The notes below the pieces were generated by a model. That model ran no database searches. It saw only the letters and a program-made list of their open reading frames with translations, and was not told the DNA's origin. Shown one piece after another: positions 35,680-44,056 of a stretch of 64,000 nucleotides of DNA (position 1 is the stretch's first letter; each line of letters starts with the position of its first letter). The stretch spans positions 1-64,000 of the forward strand of contig NZ_BSOW01000015.1 in NCBI RefSeq assembly GCF_030160715.1, read 5' to 3'. This stretch comes from Bradyrhizobium iriomotense (lineage in GTDB: Bacteria > Pseudomonadota > Alphaproteobacteria > Rhizobiales > Xanthobacteraceae). Both the position numbers and the translations under genes were made by a program.

Positions 35680-36978
35680 TCAGGCCTTGATGACGGGAAT
35701 TTGCTCAGGGGCAAAATCGCTTAGAAATTCATTCTCTCGATGACCAACCAAGAAGACCTCCTCGAATTGAAATACGGCGCCATTTTTTTCGAGCTTCGGT
35801 CCCACCGTGAAAATCATGCCGGCTTTAAAAACTGTCTCATCAGTAGCGGACAACGATGGCGGTTCTGTCTGGTCGAGACCGTCGCCATGTCCTATGCGTC
35901 CGGGGAGTGCGAACAGTTCACCCAAATCGGCCTCCTTCCACATGCGCAGAAATTTGCTGTAAACGTCGCGACAGCTCTGGCCGGGCCTGATGCTCTTCGC
36001 GAGTTCAATTGTCAGCGAATGGACCCTCTTGTAGGTGTCGATCTCCCAGTCGGCCGGTTCTCCGCAGCGTGCAAGGCGGCATCGGTCCGAGACATAGCCG
36101 CCGTAGCCGAGATAGTGATCGACCCAAATGTAGTCACCTCTCCTCAATTTCCGATCTGAGGGCCCACGAGCAAAGTCGAAATCGCTGTCGCTGAAAACCA
36201 CTCGGAGCCGTCCAGACGTCTCGGCTCCGTTAAGATATATTTGTGCCTGTAGGATCTGGTAAAGCTCATACTCCGTGATGCCCACGCGAGCATGTACAAT
36301 TGCCTGATCGAACGACCTATTGACGATATCATTAATGGTTTTCACCATTTCGACTTCAAAAGCAGATTTGATCACGCGCACTCGCCATAGGACGTCCGTG
36401 GCACTTGTCACCGAACTATCCGACGACAGCGCCTTTAGCCGATCTACCAGTTCAAGAGATCCGTGGCCAAGCATATCTCGGCCATAATCCAAGCCTATGC
36501 GCCTGCGCGCCGATGCCGGTGTTGCCCCGATATTACTTGCAACTGCGTCTACGACTTCGGGCAGATATCCCGAGTACGTAACGCTGGAAAAAGCTCGGGG
36601 AATTCCTTCCACCCATTTGAGTTCGTAGCTTCCAATGATCGCTAAACTATCCTTCGTAAGTACCGCGAAGGAAGGTCGAGTCCTGCTTCTCAAATCGATT
36701 ATGTAGTCGGTCAGATATCGGATATTGACCGGATCGGTCAAAACAATCACATCAAATCCAGCTTTGCTCATCTCGGCTCGCACGCGGCTGATCCTTGATT
36801 CGAGCTCAGCCAAGGGAACGGCCGGCGAAGGCGGTAATGGCCTTCGACTTAACTCGATTGCCGGCGAGCCGGGATTCGGAGATTTAGCCCCCGCCGGCAT
36901 CGAAACGAGTGGACCCGCCGCCGTGGTAACACCGAACGCTCCCACCGCCTTGAACATGCTGCGCCTATTGATCATCAT
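35680..36978 (-). CDS. M24-family metallopeptidase (Xaa-Pro/creatinase-like) with Tat signal
   Basis: A 432-residue enzyme. The N-terminus has a twin-arginine signal (NRRSMFKAVGAFGVTTAAG) with cleavage expected near PAGA, so it is exported folded. The creatinase N-domain (SRVRAEMSKAGFDVIVLTDPVNIRYLTDY) is followed by the pita-bread domain. Metal ligands are visible in WVDHYLGYGGYVSD (two Asp), GRIGHGDGLD (His) and FQFEEVFLV (Glu). The usual first Glu in the EP motif is replaced, with GPKLEK at that place, so metal binding may differ. Such enzymes cleave peptides next to proline or hydrolyse creatine-like amides. Its place between the importer and the phosphonate genes suggests processing of an imported peptide or amide. 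Confidence 0.85.
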   Translation of the reverse strand: MMINRRSMFKAVGAFGVTTAAGPLVSMPAGAKSPNPGSPAIELSRRPLPPSPAVPLAELESRISRVRAEMSKAGFDVIVLTDPVNIRYLTDYIIDLRSRTRPSFAVLTKDSLAIIGSYELKWVEGIPRAFSSVTYSGYLPEVVDAVASNIGATPASARRRIGLDYGRDMLGHGSLELVDRLKALSSDSSVTSATDVLWRVRVIKSAFEVEMVKTINDIVNRSFDQAIVHARVGITEYELYQILQAQIYLNGAETSGRLRVVFSDSDFDFARGPSDRKLRRGDYIWVDHYLGYGGYVSDRCRLARCGEPADWEIDTYKRVHSLTIELAKSIRPGQSCRDVYSKFLRMWKEADLGELFALPGRIGHGDGLDQTEPPSLSATDETVFKAGMIFTVGPKLEKNGAVFQFEEVFLVGHRENEFLSDFAPEQIPVIKA

Positions 36979-37025
36979 TTCCTCCGGAACTTGGGAGCGT
37001 TCGTTATGAAGGCGTCACTAGCCGG

Positions 37026-37475
37026 TCAACGGGCACCGAGTGGCTTCGACGGGCTGCGGTCAGGCAGGCCGCGTTCCCCTATCTGAAGGGAAAGGAGATC
37101 GAGCCGAACACGCTGCGTCCTCGATCCGCCGGCAGTGTCAGATTGAAAGCGCGCATCGCTGCCGCCGTTATCGCTTGGAGATGTCGCGACGCTCGGTAAG
37201 ACCCTGGCGATTTTGTCGACGTTCGAGGTCGAGGTGATCGCGTTCTCGATGAAGGTACGGTCGATTACTGAGGTCGGTTGCACAACTGTGAGCGGTGCCT
37301 GACAAGGCGCGTCGTTGGCGCGCCCGCCGGTGATCCCAATTGTTCGATCCTTGAGATCGGCCGTTTCCGCGAGGCAGGGCGCGCTGAAGCCGGCAAGCGC
37401 GATCGCGCCAGCCCTAGCCCGGCCCGCCAAACAGAGAACGCGGTGTGCGTGCCGCTTCGAAAGGATCACCTGCAT
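37026..37475 (-). pseudogene. TonB-dependent receptor N-terminal remnant
   Basis: The frame encodes a signal-like leader (AGAIALAGFSAPCLAE) and then a plug segment, APLTVVQPTSVIDRTFIENAI and STSNVDKIARVLPSVATSPSDNGGSDA. This clearly resembles the same part of the receptor at 28649-30787 (QPTSVINRHYIENNI, DKVISVAPSVMVSPS). It then loses similarity and ends, so only about 110 of ~700 residues remain. A GTCTATA-type box at 37.65 kb lies upstream, as for the intact receptor. Confidence 0.8.
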
Positions 37476-37642
37476 CTCAATGTTCTAGTTATCGCCCGGC
37501 AGGTACGATCTTGGTGCGAATACAGGCGAGAGAGGGCGCAGACGCAAAGCTTGAATGCGACCCCGGCTACCCCACGCGATTGCTTGTGTATCATTCAAGT
37601 GGAATCCCCGTCCCCCCTCACTTGATCACCGCGGTATATTTT

Positions 37643-37665
37643 GGGTATAGACTTATAAGCGCATA
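37643..37665 (-). promoter_or_regulatory. GGTATAGACTTATA box upstream of the receptor remnant
   Basis: The segment from 37648 shares TAGACTTATA and then CGCATA with the region upstream of the DUF1592 operon (23593 onward). It contains GGTATAGAC, most of the PhnF-type half-site arrangement TGGTATAGACCA. It lies about 170 bases upstream of the receptor remnant. Function is inferred from similarity alone. Confidence 0.45.
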
Positions 37666-37759
37666 GCTACACTTTTATGACGGGCTGTCTTGCCTTCCTT
37701 CACACGTGATCTGGGCCGAGGGTGACGGTATCACCGCTCGAATTTGTCTACGCGGGGTC

Positions 37760-38160
37760 ATGCAATGTGGTTGGCTGCGCTTATGGCGCGACAAATAGGG
37801 ATGAGAGCGCGCACGCTTGGCGTTCTTATCCTGATCGTCGCGCCATACACATCGTTCTCGATAGTCTCAATACACCCAAGAACAAGCACTGGCTTAGGAA
37901 ACATCCCAATGTGAAATCGCATTTCACCGCGGGCATCACGGGCACAGTCAGGTGGAAACTTGGTTCTCCACCCGACGGGGTCCGTCGCTCAGCCGCGCTT
38001 CCTTCACTGGCCGTGCACGAGCTTCAGGCGCACAGCAATGCCTTCATCAGCACCTGGAATGAAAAAGCCGCGGCCCTTCGTCCTGGACCAAGAAAGAAGT
38101 CCCGTCAACAGTGCTTCAAAGGAAGCTGTATCCAATCAGCTATGGATTCGGGTACTCCAA
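37760..38160 (+). pseudogene. IS630-family transposase, C-terminal remnant
   Basis: Readable pieces in order are IHIVLDSLNTPKNKHWL, HPNVKSHFT and, in the same frame after lost similarity, NEKAAALRPGPRKKSRQQCFKG. They correspond to HVILDNLNTHKK, HPNVQFHFTPTSASW and NDRAEPFVWTKKKVRQRRFKG of the intact IS630 transposase at 60217-61281. Substitutions and small indels destroy the DDE core. It is an old remnant of a related element. Confidence 0.75.
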
Positions 38161-38170
38161 TCGCTAGGCA

Positions 38171-38953
38171 TCAGATGTCCACGAGGAGGCTCACGCGGCC
38201 AGCGCTGTAGCAAGTTTCGGCATATACGACCGGAGAGTCCTTGCTATCGACCTGAACGACTTCCGTTACTAGAACGTAGGCGCTGGCCGGCATCTTCAGT
38301 TTCGTTGCCTCTTCGCGGCTTGGCGGTCGCGCGCGAATTCGGACCGTTTTGCGCCGAAAATCCTTCACGCCAATAGACTTAAATATCTTGCCGAAAGAAA
38401 AGTCCTCCGTTGGCCCCTTACCGACGGCCTGGAAAGCTTCCTCGACGCCCGGCATGCGCTGCAGTGGAAAATAGTTGTAGTTGTAGTTGATCGGAAACCC
38501 ATCCGCTTCGCCCAGCAGCGTCACGAAAAGCACCGGACTGCCGGGCTTAATTTGGAGCGGCGTCGCGATCTCTAGTGGGGCGCGAATTCTTTCTTTCGCG
38601 ATGATTGTACGGGAAGGCGTGCGATTGCCGTCACGCAGGTTCTGTTCGAACCAACTTCTGGCACCGAGACGCAATTCAATGGGGTTGACGACGGCGAAGG
38701 CACCCCGTGCACGTTCGATCCTTACATAGCCCTCCGATTCCAGGTGTGCGATCGCTTTCAGTACCGTGTGTCGATTGACGCTAAAGCGCGCCGCCAGCGA
38801 TTCACTCGAGGGCAGACGCTCGCCCGCCGCAAAGGTGCCATCTGCAATATCCTCGGCGAGCGCGTCACCGACCTGTCGCCACAGGCTGATACCCGCCCGC
38901 TCAATGCGATTTGAATTTTCCTTCACCACTACGCTTCCCTGCTGTGTCCACAA
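38171..38953 (-). CDS. GntR-family regulator, HutC/PhnF subfamily (UTRA domain)
   Basis: A 260-residue transcription regulator. The winged HTH reads ISLWRQVGDALAEDIADGTFAAGERLPSSESLAARFSVNRHTVLKAIAHLESEGYVRIERARGAF. The C-terminal UTRA ligand-binding fold follows: RAPLEIATPLQIKPGSPVLFVTLLGEADGFPINYNYNYFP, and near the end VTEVVQVDSKDSPVVYAETCYSAGRVSLLVDI. UTRA regulators sense phosphonates, amino sugars or urocanate; PhnF is the phosphonate-linked member. It is divergent from the aminotransferase gene, with boxes in the shared gap, so autoregulation is likely. Confidence 0.9.
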   Translation of the reverse strand: MWTQQGSVVVKENSNRIERAGISLWRQVGDALAEDIADGTFAAGERLPSSESLAARFSVNRHTVLKAIAHLESEGYVRIERARGAFAVVNPIELRLGARSWFEQNLRDGNRTPSRTIIAKERIRAPLEIATPLQIKPGSPVLFVTLLGEADGFPINYNYNYFPLQRMPGVEEAFQAVGKGPTEDFSFGKIFKSIGVKDFRRKTVRIRARPPSREEATKLKMPASAYVLVTEVVQVDSKDSPVVYAETCYSAGRVSLLVDI

Positions 38954-38980
38954 CGCACATGTAGACTCTTTTTCGAATTA

Positions 38981-39025
38981 GTGTATAGAACCTTTGACTC
39001 GCAACGTTATATAGTTATAGACTAA
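38981..39025. promoter_or_regulatory. TATAGA boxes in the divergent gntR/aminotransferase gap
   Basis: Boxes GTGTATAGAACC at 38981-38992 and TTATATAGTTATAGACT at 39007-39023 lie in the ~80-base divergent promoter region. The second reads GTCTATAA on the other strand, matching the boxes near 23.6 and 37.65 kb. The placement is what an autoregulated HutC-type repressor would show. Confidence 0.45.
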
Positions 39026-39032
39026 AACGCCA

Positions 39033-40223
39033 ATGGCAGCCAAAGTTAGACTGCGAATGATTCGGATACAACCAGATCCCATGGAAATCCAAGCGCCGCA
39101 AATTGTCCAAGCCGTCGACGAGGTCTCGCTTGTTGATTTCACTCGTTCATTACCTCCTGCGGTGCCTATGCTTGATGCCAAGCTGGCTCGCGCGATTGAG
39201 CGGCTTGGTTCTGAACATGGTTTGGACCGATTGATCCATGGTGGTGCGGCTCGCGGCTCGTCCAGCGCAAGATTAGGCGGCGCGCGGTACCTGGCGCCGC
39301 GCCTTGGCGATGCAATCGACATAGATTGCATCTTCACGACCAACGGGACGCAGAGCGCGCTCCTTCTCCTGTTTCATCACCTCGTTGGCAAGGGCGGCCG
39401 ATTGTTGGCCGAACGCTTGTCTTACGGGGCTTTGCGTGAGCTTGCCGGTATCGCCGGGGTGGAGTTGGTGGGACTTGATGTCGACAAGGACGGTATTCTG
39501 CCTGATGCCTTCGAAAGAGCTTGCCGGAAGGGCGGCGTCCGCGCCCTTTATTGCAATCCCACGGTGCAGAATCCGACAACGGCATTAATGCCACTGTCCC
39601 GTCGGCACGTTCTTGCAGATATCTCCCGCCGTTACGGCGTGCCAATCATTGAGGATGACGCCCTTGGGCGCTTGCATCCCGATGCCCCTCCACCGATTGC
39701 CAAGATCGCGCCTGATGTCGTGTGGTACGTCATGAGCGCAACCAAGGGACTCGCGCACGGATTGCGCTTGGCATACGTGGTGGGGCCTTCGCGAGCGCAC
39801 TGCGATTCGGCGCTGGCGCCGGTCGAGCGGCTTTCGTTCTGGACTGCGGCTCCATTACTGGCCGCCATCGTTGCAAATTGGACGCTTTCAAGCGCGGCGG
39901 ACTTGATTTCCGCGGCGATCCGAGAGGAGAACACAGCGCGAGAGACCATGGCACGTGGCGCCCTCGGCCGCTTCGGCCTTGTCTCGAAACCGGGATCAAT
40001 GCATGTCTGGTTACCCTTGCCGGCACCATGGACGTCCGACAGCTTCGCAGGAGCAGCGCTGGCTGCTGGGGTATTGATTAGGAGTGCCGGGCTCTTCGCC
40101 GTTGATAATCAGCCCGTGTCGAATGCAGTGCGATTGTCGCTTTCAACGCCCTCGAGTCGGAGAGCTGCTGGGGTCGGTATCAGCCGAATAGCAGCTCTCC
40201 TCGAGAGCAAACCGGCGACGTAA
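39033..40223 (+). CDS. PLP-dependent aminotransferase, MocR-like fold without HTH
   Basis: A 396-residue fold-type I aminotransferase. It shows FTTNGTQSALLLLFHHL (PLP phosphate loop), YCNPTVQNPTTALMP, IIEDDALGRLHPD (the Asp that pairs with the PLP nitrogen) and VMSATKGLAHGLRLAYVVG with the Schiff-base Lys. This series matches MocR/GntR-type aminotransferase domains, but no DNA-binding domain precedes it. Next to a phosphonopyruvate-hydrolase-like gene it is a good candidate for the transaminase that turns phosphonoalanine into phosphonopyruvate, as PalA does in known pathways; that role is inferred. It is divergent from the UTRA regulator. Confidence 0.8.
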   Translation: MAAKVRLRMIRIQPDPMEIQAPQIVQAVDEVSLVDFTRSLPPAVPMLDAKLARAIERLGSEHGLDRLIHGGAARGSSSARLGGARYLAPRLGDAIDIDCIFTTNGTQSALLLLFHHLVGKGGRLLAERLSYGALRELAGIAGVELVGLDVDKDGILPDAFERACRKGGVRALYCNPTVQNPTTALMPLSRRHVLADISRRYGVPIIEDDALGRLHPDAPPPIAKIAPDVVWYVMSATKGLAHGLRLAYVVGPSRAHCDSALAPVERLSFWTAAPLLAAIVANWTLSSAADLISAAIREENTARETMARGALGRFGLVSKPGSMHVWLPLPAPWTSDSFAGAALAAGVLIRSAGLFAVDNQPVSNAVRLSLSTPSSRRAAGVGISRIAALLESKPAT

Positions 40224-40287
40224 ATTTTCAACGGCGATCGGTGCTCGATACGACTGTTGGCAGACACGCTAGTGAAACGGAGTCGCT

Positions 40288-41154
40288 ATGACCTCAAAGT
40301 TGCGAGAAAAATTAGCCGAGCGTCGGCTGTTGCATGTCATGGCGGCTCACAGCCCCTTGTCCGCAAAGCTCGCCGAGGAGGCGGGGTTCGATGGAATCTG
40401 GGCTTCCGGCTTTGAGCTGTCGGCTCTTTACGGCATGCCCGATCTGTCCTTTGTCAGCATGACACAGCACCTCGACATGGTGCGTGCAATGTCCGGCTCT
40501 GCGCATTTGCCCATCGTTGCTGACATTGATACTGGCTATGGCAATGCGATCAACGTCACGCACGCGATCGCCGAATATGAGCGTGCCGGCGCCGCGGCCG
40601 TCGTGATCGAGGACAAGACGTTTCCCAAGGTCTCCAGCCTTGCGTCTACGGGCCGGCAGGAGCTGGTCCGGATCGAGGAATTCCAGGGCAAGATCGCTGC
40701 GGCTCTTGCCTCGCGGCGAGACCCCAACTTTGTAGTCATCGCTCGCACAGAGGCGTTGATTGCGGGTCTAGGGGAGGCGGAGGCACTCAGGCGCGCGGCA
40801 GCTTATGAAGCGGCTGGCGCCGACATGATCCTCATCCACTCCAAGCAGAAGACGCCGGATGAGGTGGAGAGCTTTGTGCGCGCCTGGAGCGGCGATGTTC
40901 CGATAGTCATTGTGCCCACCGCCTATCCGGAGATGAACGAGAGCCGGATATCCGCCTTGCGCAAAATAAGGATGGTGATTTACGGCAACCACGCAATCCG
41001 TGCGTCTGTGACGGCAATGAAGGATATATTTACGCGCATTCGGCGCGATGGCGGCATTCACACGGTGAACGAAAATATCGTTTCCGTGGAAGAAATCTTT
41101 CGCCTGCAGGGAATGGACCGGGTGAAAATAGTCGAGAAGCAGTTCCTGCGCTGA
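40288..41154 (+). CDS. Phosphonopyruvate hydrolase-like enzyme (PEP mutase/isocitrate lyase superfamily)
   Basis: A 288-residue TIM-barrel enzyme. Metal and catalytic residues are seen in VADIDTGYGN (two Asp), VVIEDKTFPKVSS (Glu108 to Ser117) and VIARTEALIAG. In PEP mutases the EDK motif continues PKTNS with a catalytic Asn (Asn122 in the mussel enzyme); here the aligned residue is Ser116. In phosphonopyruvate hydrolase (PphA of Variovorax) the same position is Thr. The replacement therefore favours hydrolysis of phosphonopyruvate to pyruvate and phosphate over the mutase reaction. It lies 64 bases after the aminotransferase on the same strand. Confidence 0.85.
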   Translation: MTSKLREKLAERRLLHVMAAHSPLSAKLAEEAGFDGIWASGFELSALYGMPDLSFVSMTQHLDMVRAMSGSAHLPIVADIDTGYGNAINVTHAIAEYERAGAAAVVIEDKTFPKVSSLASTGRQELVRIEEFQGKIAAALASRRDPNFVVIARTEALIAGLGEAEALRRAAAYEAAGADMILIHSKQKTPDEVESFVRAWSGDVPIVIVPTAYPEMNESRISALRKIRMVIYGNHAIRASVTAMKDIFTRIRRDGGIHTVNENIVSVEEIFRLQGMDRVKIVEKQFLR

Positions 41155-41249
41155 GCTTTTCGCTCGGCTTCACCTCGTTCCGGCCGGACTCGACTCGCCG
41201 CCGCGGACCGTTCGGTAAGAATACAAATTGATCGGGGTCACACACGCTC

Positions 41250-41482
41250 GCTCGGCGGCGGCTGCGCGCCTATTTGCTGTCCTCGCCGAAGGAGCGCTGC
41301 AGGGCTTCCAACTCGCGCGTGGCATCGCCGGCGGCGAGCAATTGCGCCAGGGGGTCGGTTTCCCGCAGCCGGACGCGCCGACCAGCGTCAGGAACTCGCT
41401 GTCGCGGATGTCGAGCGACACGCCGCGCAGCACGGTGGTCGACCCGTGCGTCTCGACGAGGCTGCTCAACGATAGGGCCCCA
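41250..41482 (-). pseudogene. ABC-transporter ATPase (UgpC-type) N-terminal remnant
   Basis: Just after the phosphodiesterase gene the minus strand reads GALSLSSLVETHGSTTVLRGVSLDIRDSEFLTLVGASGCGKPT. This is the N-terminus of a MalK/UgpC ATPase, but Walker A has GASGCGKPT for GPSGCGKST and the frame then loses similarity. It differs from the intact ATPase at 34136-35362. It suggests that this cluster once had its own importer. Confidence 0.75.
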
Positions 41483-42775
41483 TCACGTCGTCTCCGCCTG
41501 CGTGCTGGCCACCGGGCGTTGCAGAGGCGCGCCGTCCATGCCGGTCGCATCGAGGCCGAGATGAGCGAGCGCAGTTGGCGCGACATCAACGATGCGGGCC
41601 ACTCCCTGCCGGACGGCGCCTGCCCGGAAGCCGGGGCCAGAGACCATCAAGAACGGCGTCTGCTCATAGCGCGCCAGCCCGCCATGCTGGCCGCAGCCAA
41701 GGCGGTCCGGCTTGCCTATGGCGGGCTCGGCAACGAGGCTCGCGCCCGGAACGCCGAAAGCGTTGGCCGCCTCGCTCGCCGCCATCGAGACGGCGAAGGC
41801 GAGGCCGCCCTCCGGTTTCTGGCCGATCTGCGCGAGTTCGTCGGGACCGAAGACCGCACCGACCCAGTCGCGAGACATGAGAAAGGTGCGTAGTGCAGGC
41901 AGAGCGTGGGTGCGGTCGGGATCCACATAGACCAATGCCGAAGTTCCGTTCGAGACGGCCATGACATCGTTGGAGCTTTCGCTCTCCTTCAGACCCGCCA
42001 TCACGAATTCGGCGTCGATGTCGACGACGCCGGTCACGGTCTGATGGCCGTGATCGGAGCCAATCAGAAGCAGGATGTCGTCGCCAGCAGCGCGCAACTG
42101 CTCTACCGCGGACGTGACCAGGCCGGCATGAGCATCCGCCGCCGCGAGCACCGCGAGGTGTTCGGGCGAGCCGAGCGGTGCTTCGTGCTGGATATGGTCC
42201 GGCTCGCCGAGCCAGAGCACGGCCACAGGTGGCCGGCGCAGCAGTAGTACCTCGTCGATGAAGCGCTCGGTCATGCGCCTGTCGCCCTCGACGTCGAGCG
42301 ACACGTTAAGACGATCCTCGGCCGCGACCGGCACGCGGCCGAACCCAAAGGAGCCGGCCCGATGGTAGACGTGGCCATGCCCATCGGGATCGTGAGCATA
42401 GGCAGCGCCGGGCGAGACGTTGCTGAAGACGATGGCGCCGCCTGCCGCCTTCACCCGCTGGGCCAGTGTCGGCATAGCGAGCGAGGTGCCCGTTACGCGC
42501 CGTTTGTGCTGCAAGAATTCGGGATCGCCAGCATCGCGCAACGCAAGTTTGCCGTCCTCCAACAGTGCGACGGAGTTGCCCTGGAGGCCATGGCGGGCGG
42601 GGTAACAGCCGGTGGCGAGGCTCGCCGAGACGACCCGGGTGCATGACGGAAAGACCGTCCGGTAATCGGCGAAACGCTCGGCCTGACGGGCAAAGCTGAC
42701 TAGGTTCGGCGTTGTCTGCTCCGAGATCATATCCCCTCGCAGGCCGTCGAGCGTAACGATGACCACGCTGCGCAT
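41483..42775 (-). CDS. Alkaline-phosphatase-superfamily phosphodiesterase / nucleotide pyrophosphatase-like
   Basis: A 430-residue metallohydrolase. Metal- and nucleophile-site motifs in order are IVTLDGLRGD (Asp), FPSCTRVVSASLATG (Thr nucleophile), LGEPDHIQHEA (Asp and His), GSDHGHQTV (Asp-His) and CGQHGGLARYEQTPFLMVSG (His). They match the type I phosphodiesterase/nucleotide pyrophosphatase group of the superfamily. It lies three bases downstream of the phosphonoacetate hydrolase gene. It may cleave phosphonate or phosphate diesters before or after C-P hydrolysis. No signal peptide was seen. Confidence 0.85.
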   Translation of the reverse strand: MRSVVIVTLDGLRGDMISEQTTPNLVSFARQAERFADYRTVFPSCTRVVSASLATGCYPARHGLQGNSVALLEDGKLALRDAGDPEFLQHKRRVTGTSLAMPTLAQRVKAAGGAIVFSNVSPGAAYAHDPDGHGHVYHRAGSFGFGRVPVAAEDRLNVSLDVEGDRRMTERFIDEVLLLRRPPVAVLWLGEPDHIQHEAPLGSPEHLAVLAAADAHAGLVTSAVEQLRAAGDDILLLIGSDHGHQTVTGVVDIDAEFVMAGLKESESSNDVMAVSNGTSALVYVDPDRTHALPALRTFLMSRDWVGAVFGPDELAQIGQKPEGGLAFAVSMAASEAANAFGVPGASLVAEPAIGKPDRLGCGQHGGLARYEQTPFLMVSGPGFRAGAVRQGVARIVDVAPTALAHLGLDATGMDGAPLQRPVASTQAETT

Positions 42776-42778
42776 AGT

Positions 42779-44056
42779 TCACACCTCCATCGCATTCAGC
42801 GCCAGTGAGAAGACGTCGTAGTTTCGCAGGGGACCAGATTCGGATGCAGCCGCATCTGTCCGCAGCGGATGCGAGAGGATGAATGGGACGGTCTGCTCGG
42901 AAAGGCCGCCATGCGAGCGCAGGCGCTGACCGGCGAGCTGAGCGAGATCGTGCTCCTCGCGGTGCGCGCCAAGGGCCACACCCATCTCAGCGATGACGGC
43001 GAGATCGCCTTCCCGGTCCTCCGGCAACAGAAAGCGGGCGCAAGCCTCGTCGCGAGGCAGGGCGAGGGCAATTCCGTGCAGATTCCGAATGAAGCCCGCG
43101 ATCGTGGCGATCTCCACATCCCGGCGCAGTAAGTGGACGCGGACGAAGCCGCCAAGCGCGCCATGATGTCGGACGAAGGGATCGGCGATCGGGCAGACGA
43201 CGCGGGCAGCATTGGGACCGAACGCTTCATCGATTGCATCGCCGAGATAGAGTACATTCGGTGCACCATCCGCTGTCGCCATATCGGACATGCCGTGATC
43301 AGCGACGATGCCGACCACCGCGCCGCGCTCAATGAACTCGCCGATGCGAGTGTCGACCTGGGCCATGAAATCGAGAGCCTCAGCCTCTTCCGGTGCGTGC
43401 TTGTGCTGCACATAGTCGGATAGCGAAAGATACATGAGCTCCGGCCGCCGGGTCCGGAGCAGTCTCACGCCCGCGTCGAGCACGAAGAGCGAGAGATCAG
43501 CCGAATATTGATCCGGCTCGGTGCGGCCGACCAGTGCCTGCACGTCGGCGATGCCGTTCTCGGACTCTGTCGCAGAATCCGCCCTCTCGGCTGAGAAGGC
43601 GATACCTTTGAGGTCGCGCCCGAGTGCCTTACGCAATTTGTCTTTCGCGGTCACGGTTGCGACGGAAGCGCCGGCTTGCGAGAAGGCAGCAAGAATGGTC
43701 GGCGCGCGCATCGGCGTGGCGTCGACCATCATGATCTCTCGGCCTGTCTCGCGGTCGATGTAGAAATTGCCCGAGACGCCATGCACGGCTGGCGGCACAC
43801 CACAGACGATGGATACGTTGTTGGGATTCGTGAAGGTAGGCATTGCGGCAAGCGCCGTCCCCCAATAGCCGGTACGCCGCAGGCGATCGAAAGTCGGGAT
43901 AACCCCCGCCGCACTCGCGGCCTGCAGATAGGACGGATCGCAGCCGTCAAAGCAAACCACCACCGTCGGTCGCTTTGGCCAGCGATAGAGACGGCCGTTG
44001 ACTTCGATCGGCGGGCGGGCGGGATCAGAATGCAACCACGACAATTCAGGCGACAT
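42779..44056 (-). CDS. phnA: Phosphonoacetate hydrolase (PhnA-type, alkaline phosphatase superfamily)
   Basis: A 425-residue zinc enzyme that hydrolyses the C-P bond of phosphonoacetate to acetate and phosphate. The sequence follows the known enzyme closely: INGRLYRWPKRPTVVVCFDGCDP-like head, MPTFTNPNNVSIVCG with the nucleophilic Thr, AVHGVSGNFYIDRETG, TAKDKLRKALG, YLSLSDYVQHKHAP (Asp, His), VADHGMSDM (Asp-His) and RSHGGLSEQTVPFILS (His). All metal ligands appear present. The start overlaps the amidase stop region by 11 bases and the phosphodiesterase follows after 3 bases, so the three are one operon. Confidence 0.92.
   Translation of the reverse strand: MSPELSWLHSDPARPPIEVNGRLYRWPKRPTVVVCFDGCDPSYLQAASAAGVIPTFDRLRRTGYWGTALAAMPTFTNPNNVSIVCGVPPAVHGVSGNFYIDRETGREIMMVDATPMRAPTILAAFSQAGASVATVTAKDKLRKALGRDLKGIAFSAERADSATESENGIADVQALVGRTEPDQYSADLSLFVLDAGVRLLRTRRPELMYLSLSDYVQHKHAPEEAEALDFMAQVDTRIGEFIERGAVVGIVADHGMSDMATADGAPNVLYLGDAIDEAFGPNAARVVCPIADPFVRHHGALGGFVRVHLLRRDVEIATIAGFIRNLHGIALALPRDEACARFLLPEDREGDLAVIAEMGVALGAHREEHDLAQLAGQRLRSHGGLSEQTVPFILSHPLRTDAAASESGPLRNYDVFSLALNAMEV

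Noticed and set aside
40288..41154. Call as PEP mutase (phosphonate biosynthesis)
   Set aside because: The catalytic Asn of the EDKxxxxxNS motif is Ser here, and no phosphonopyruvate decarboxylase or other biosynthetic partner is nearby. A catabolic hydrolase fits better.
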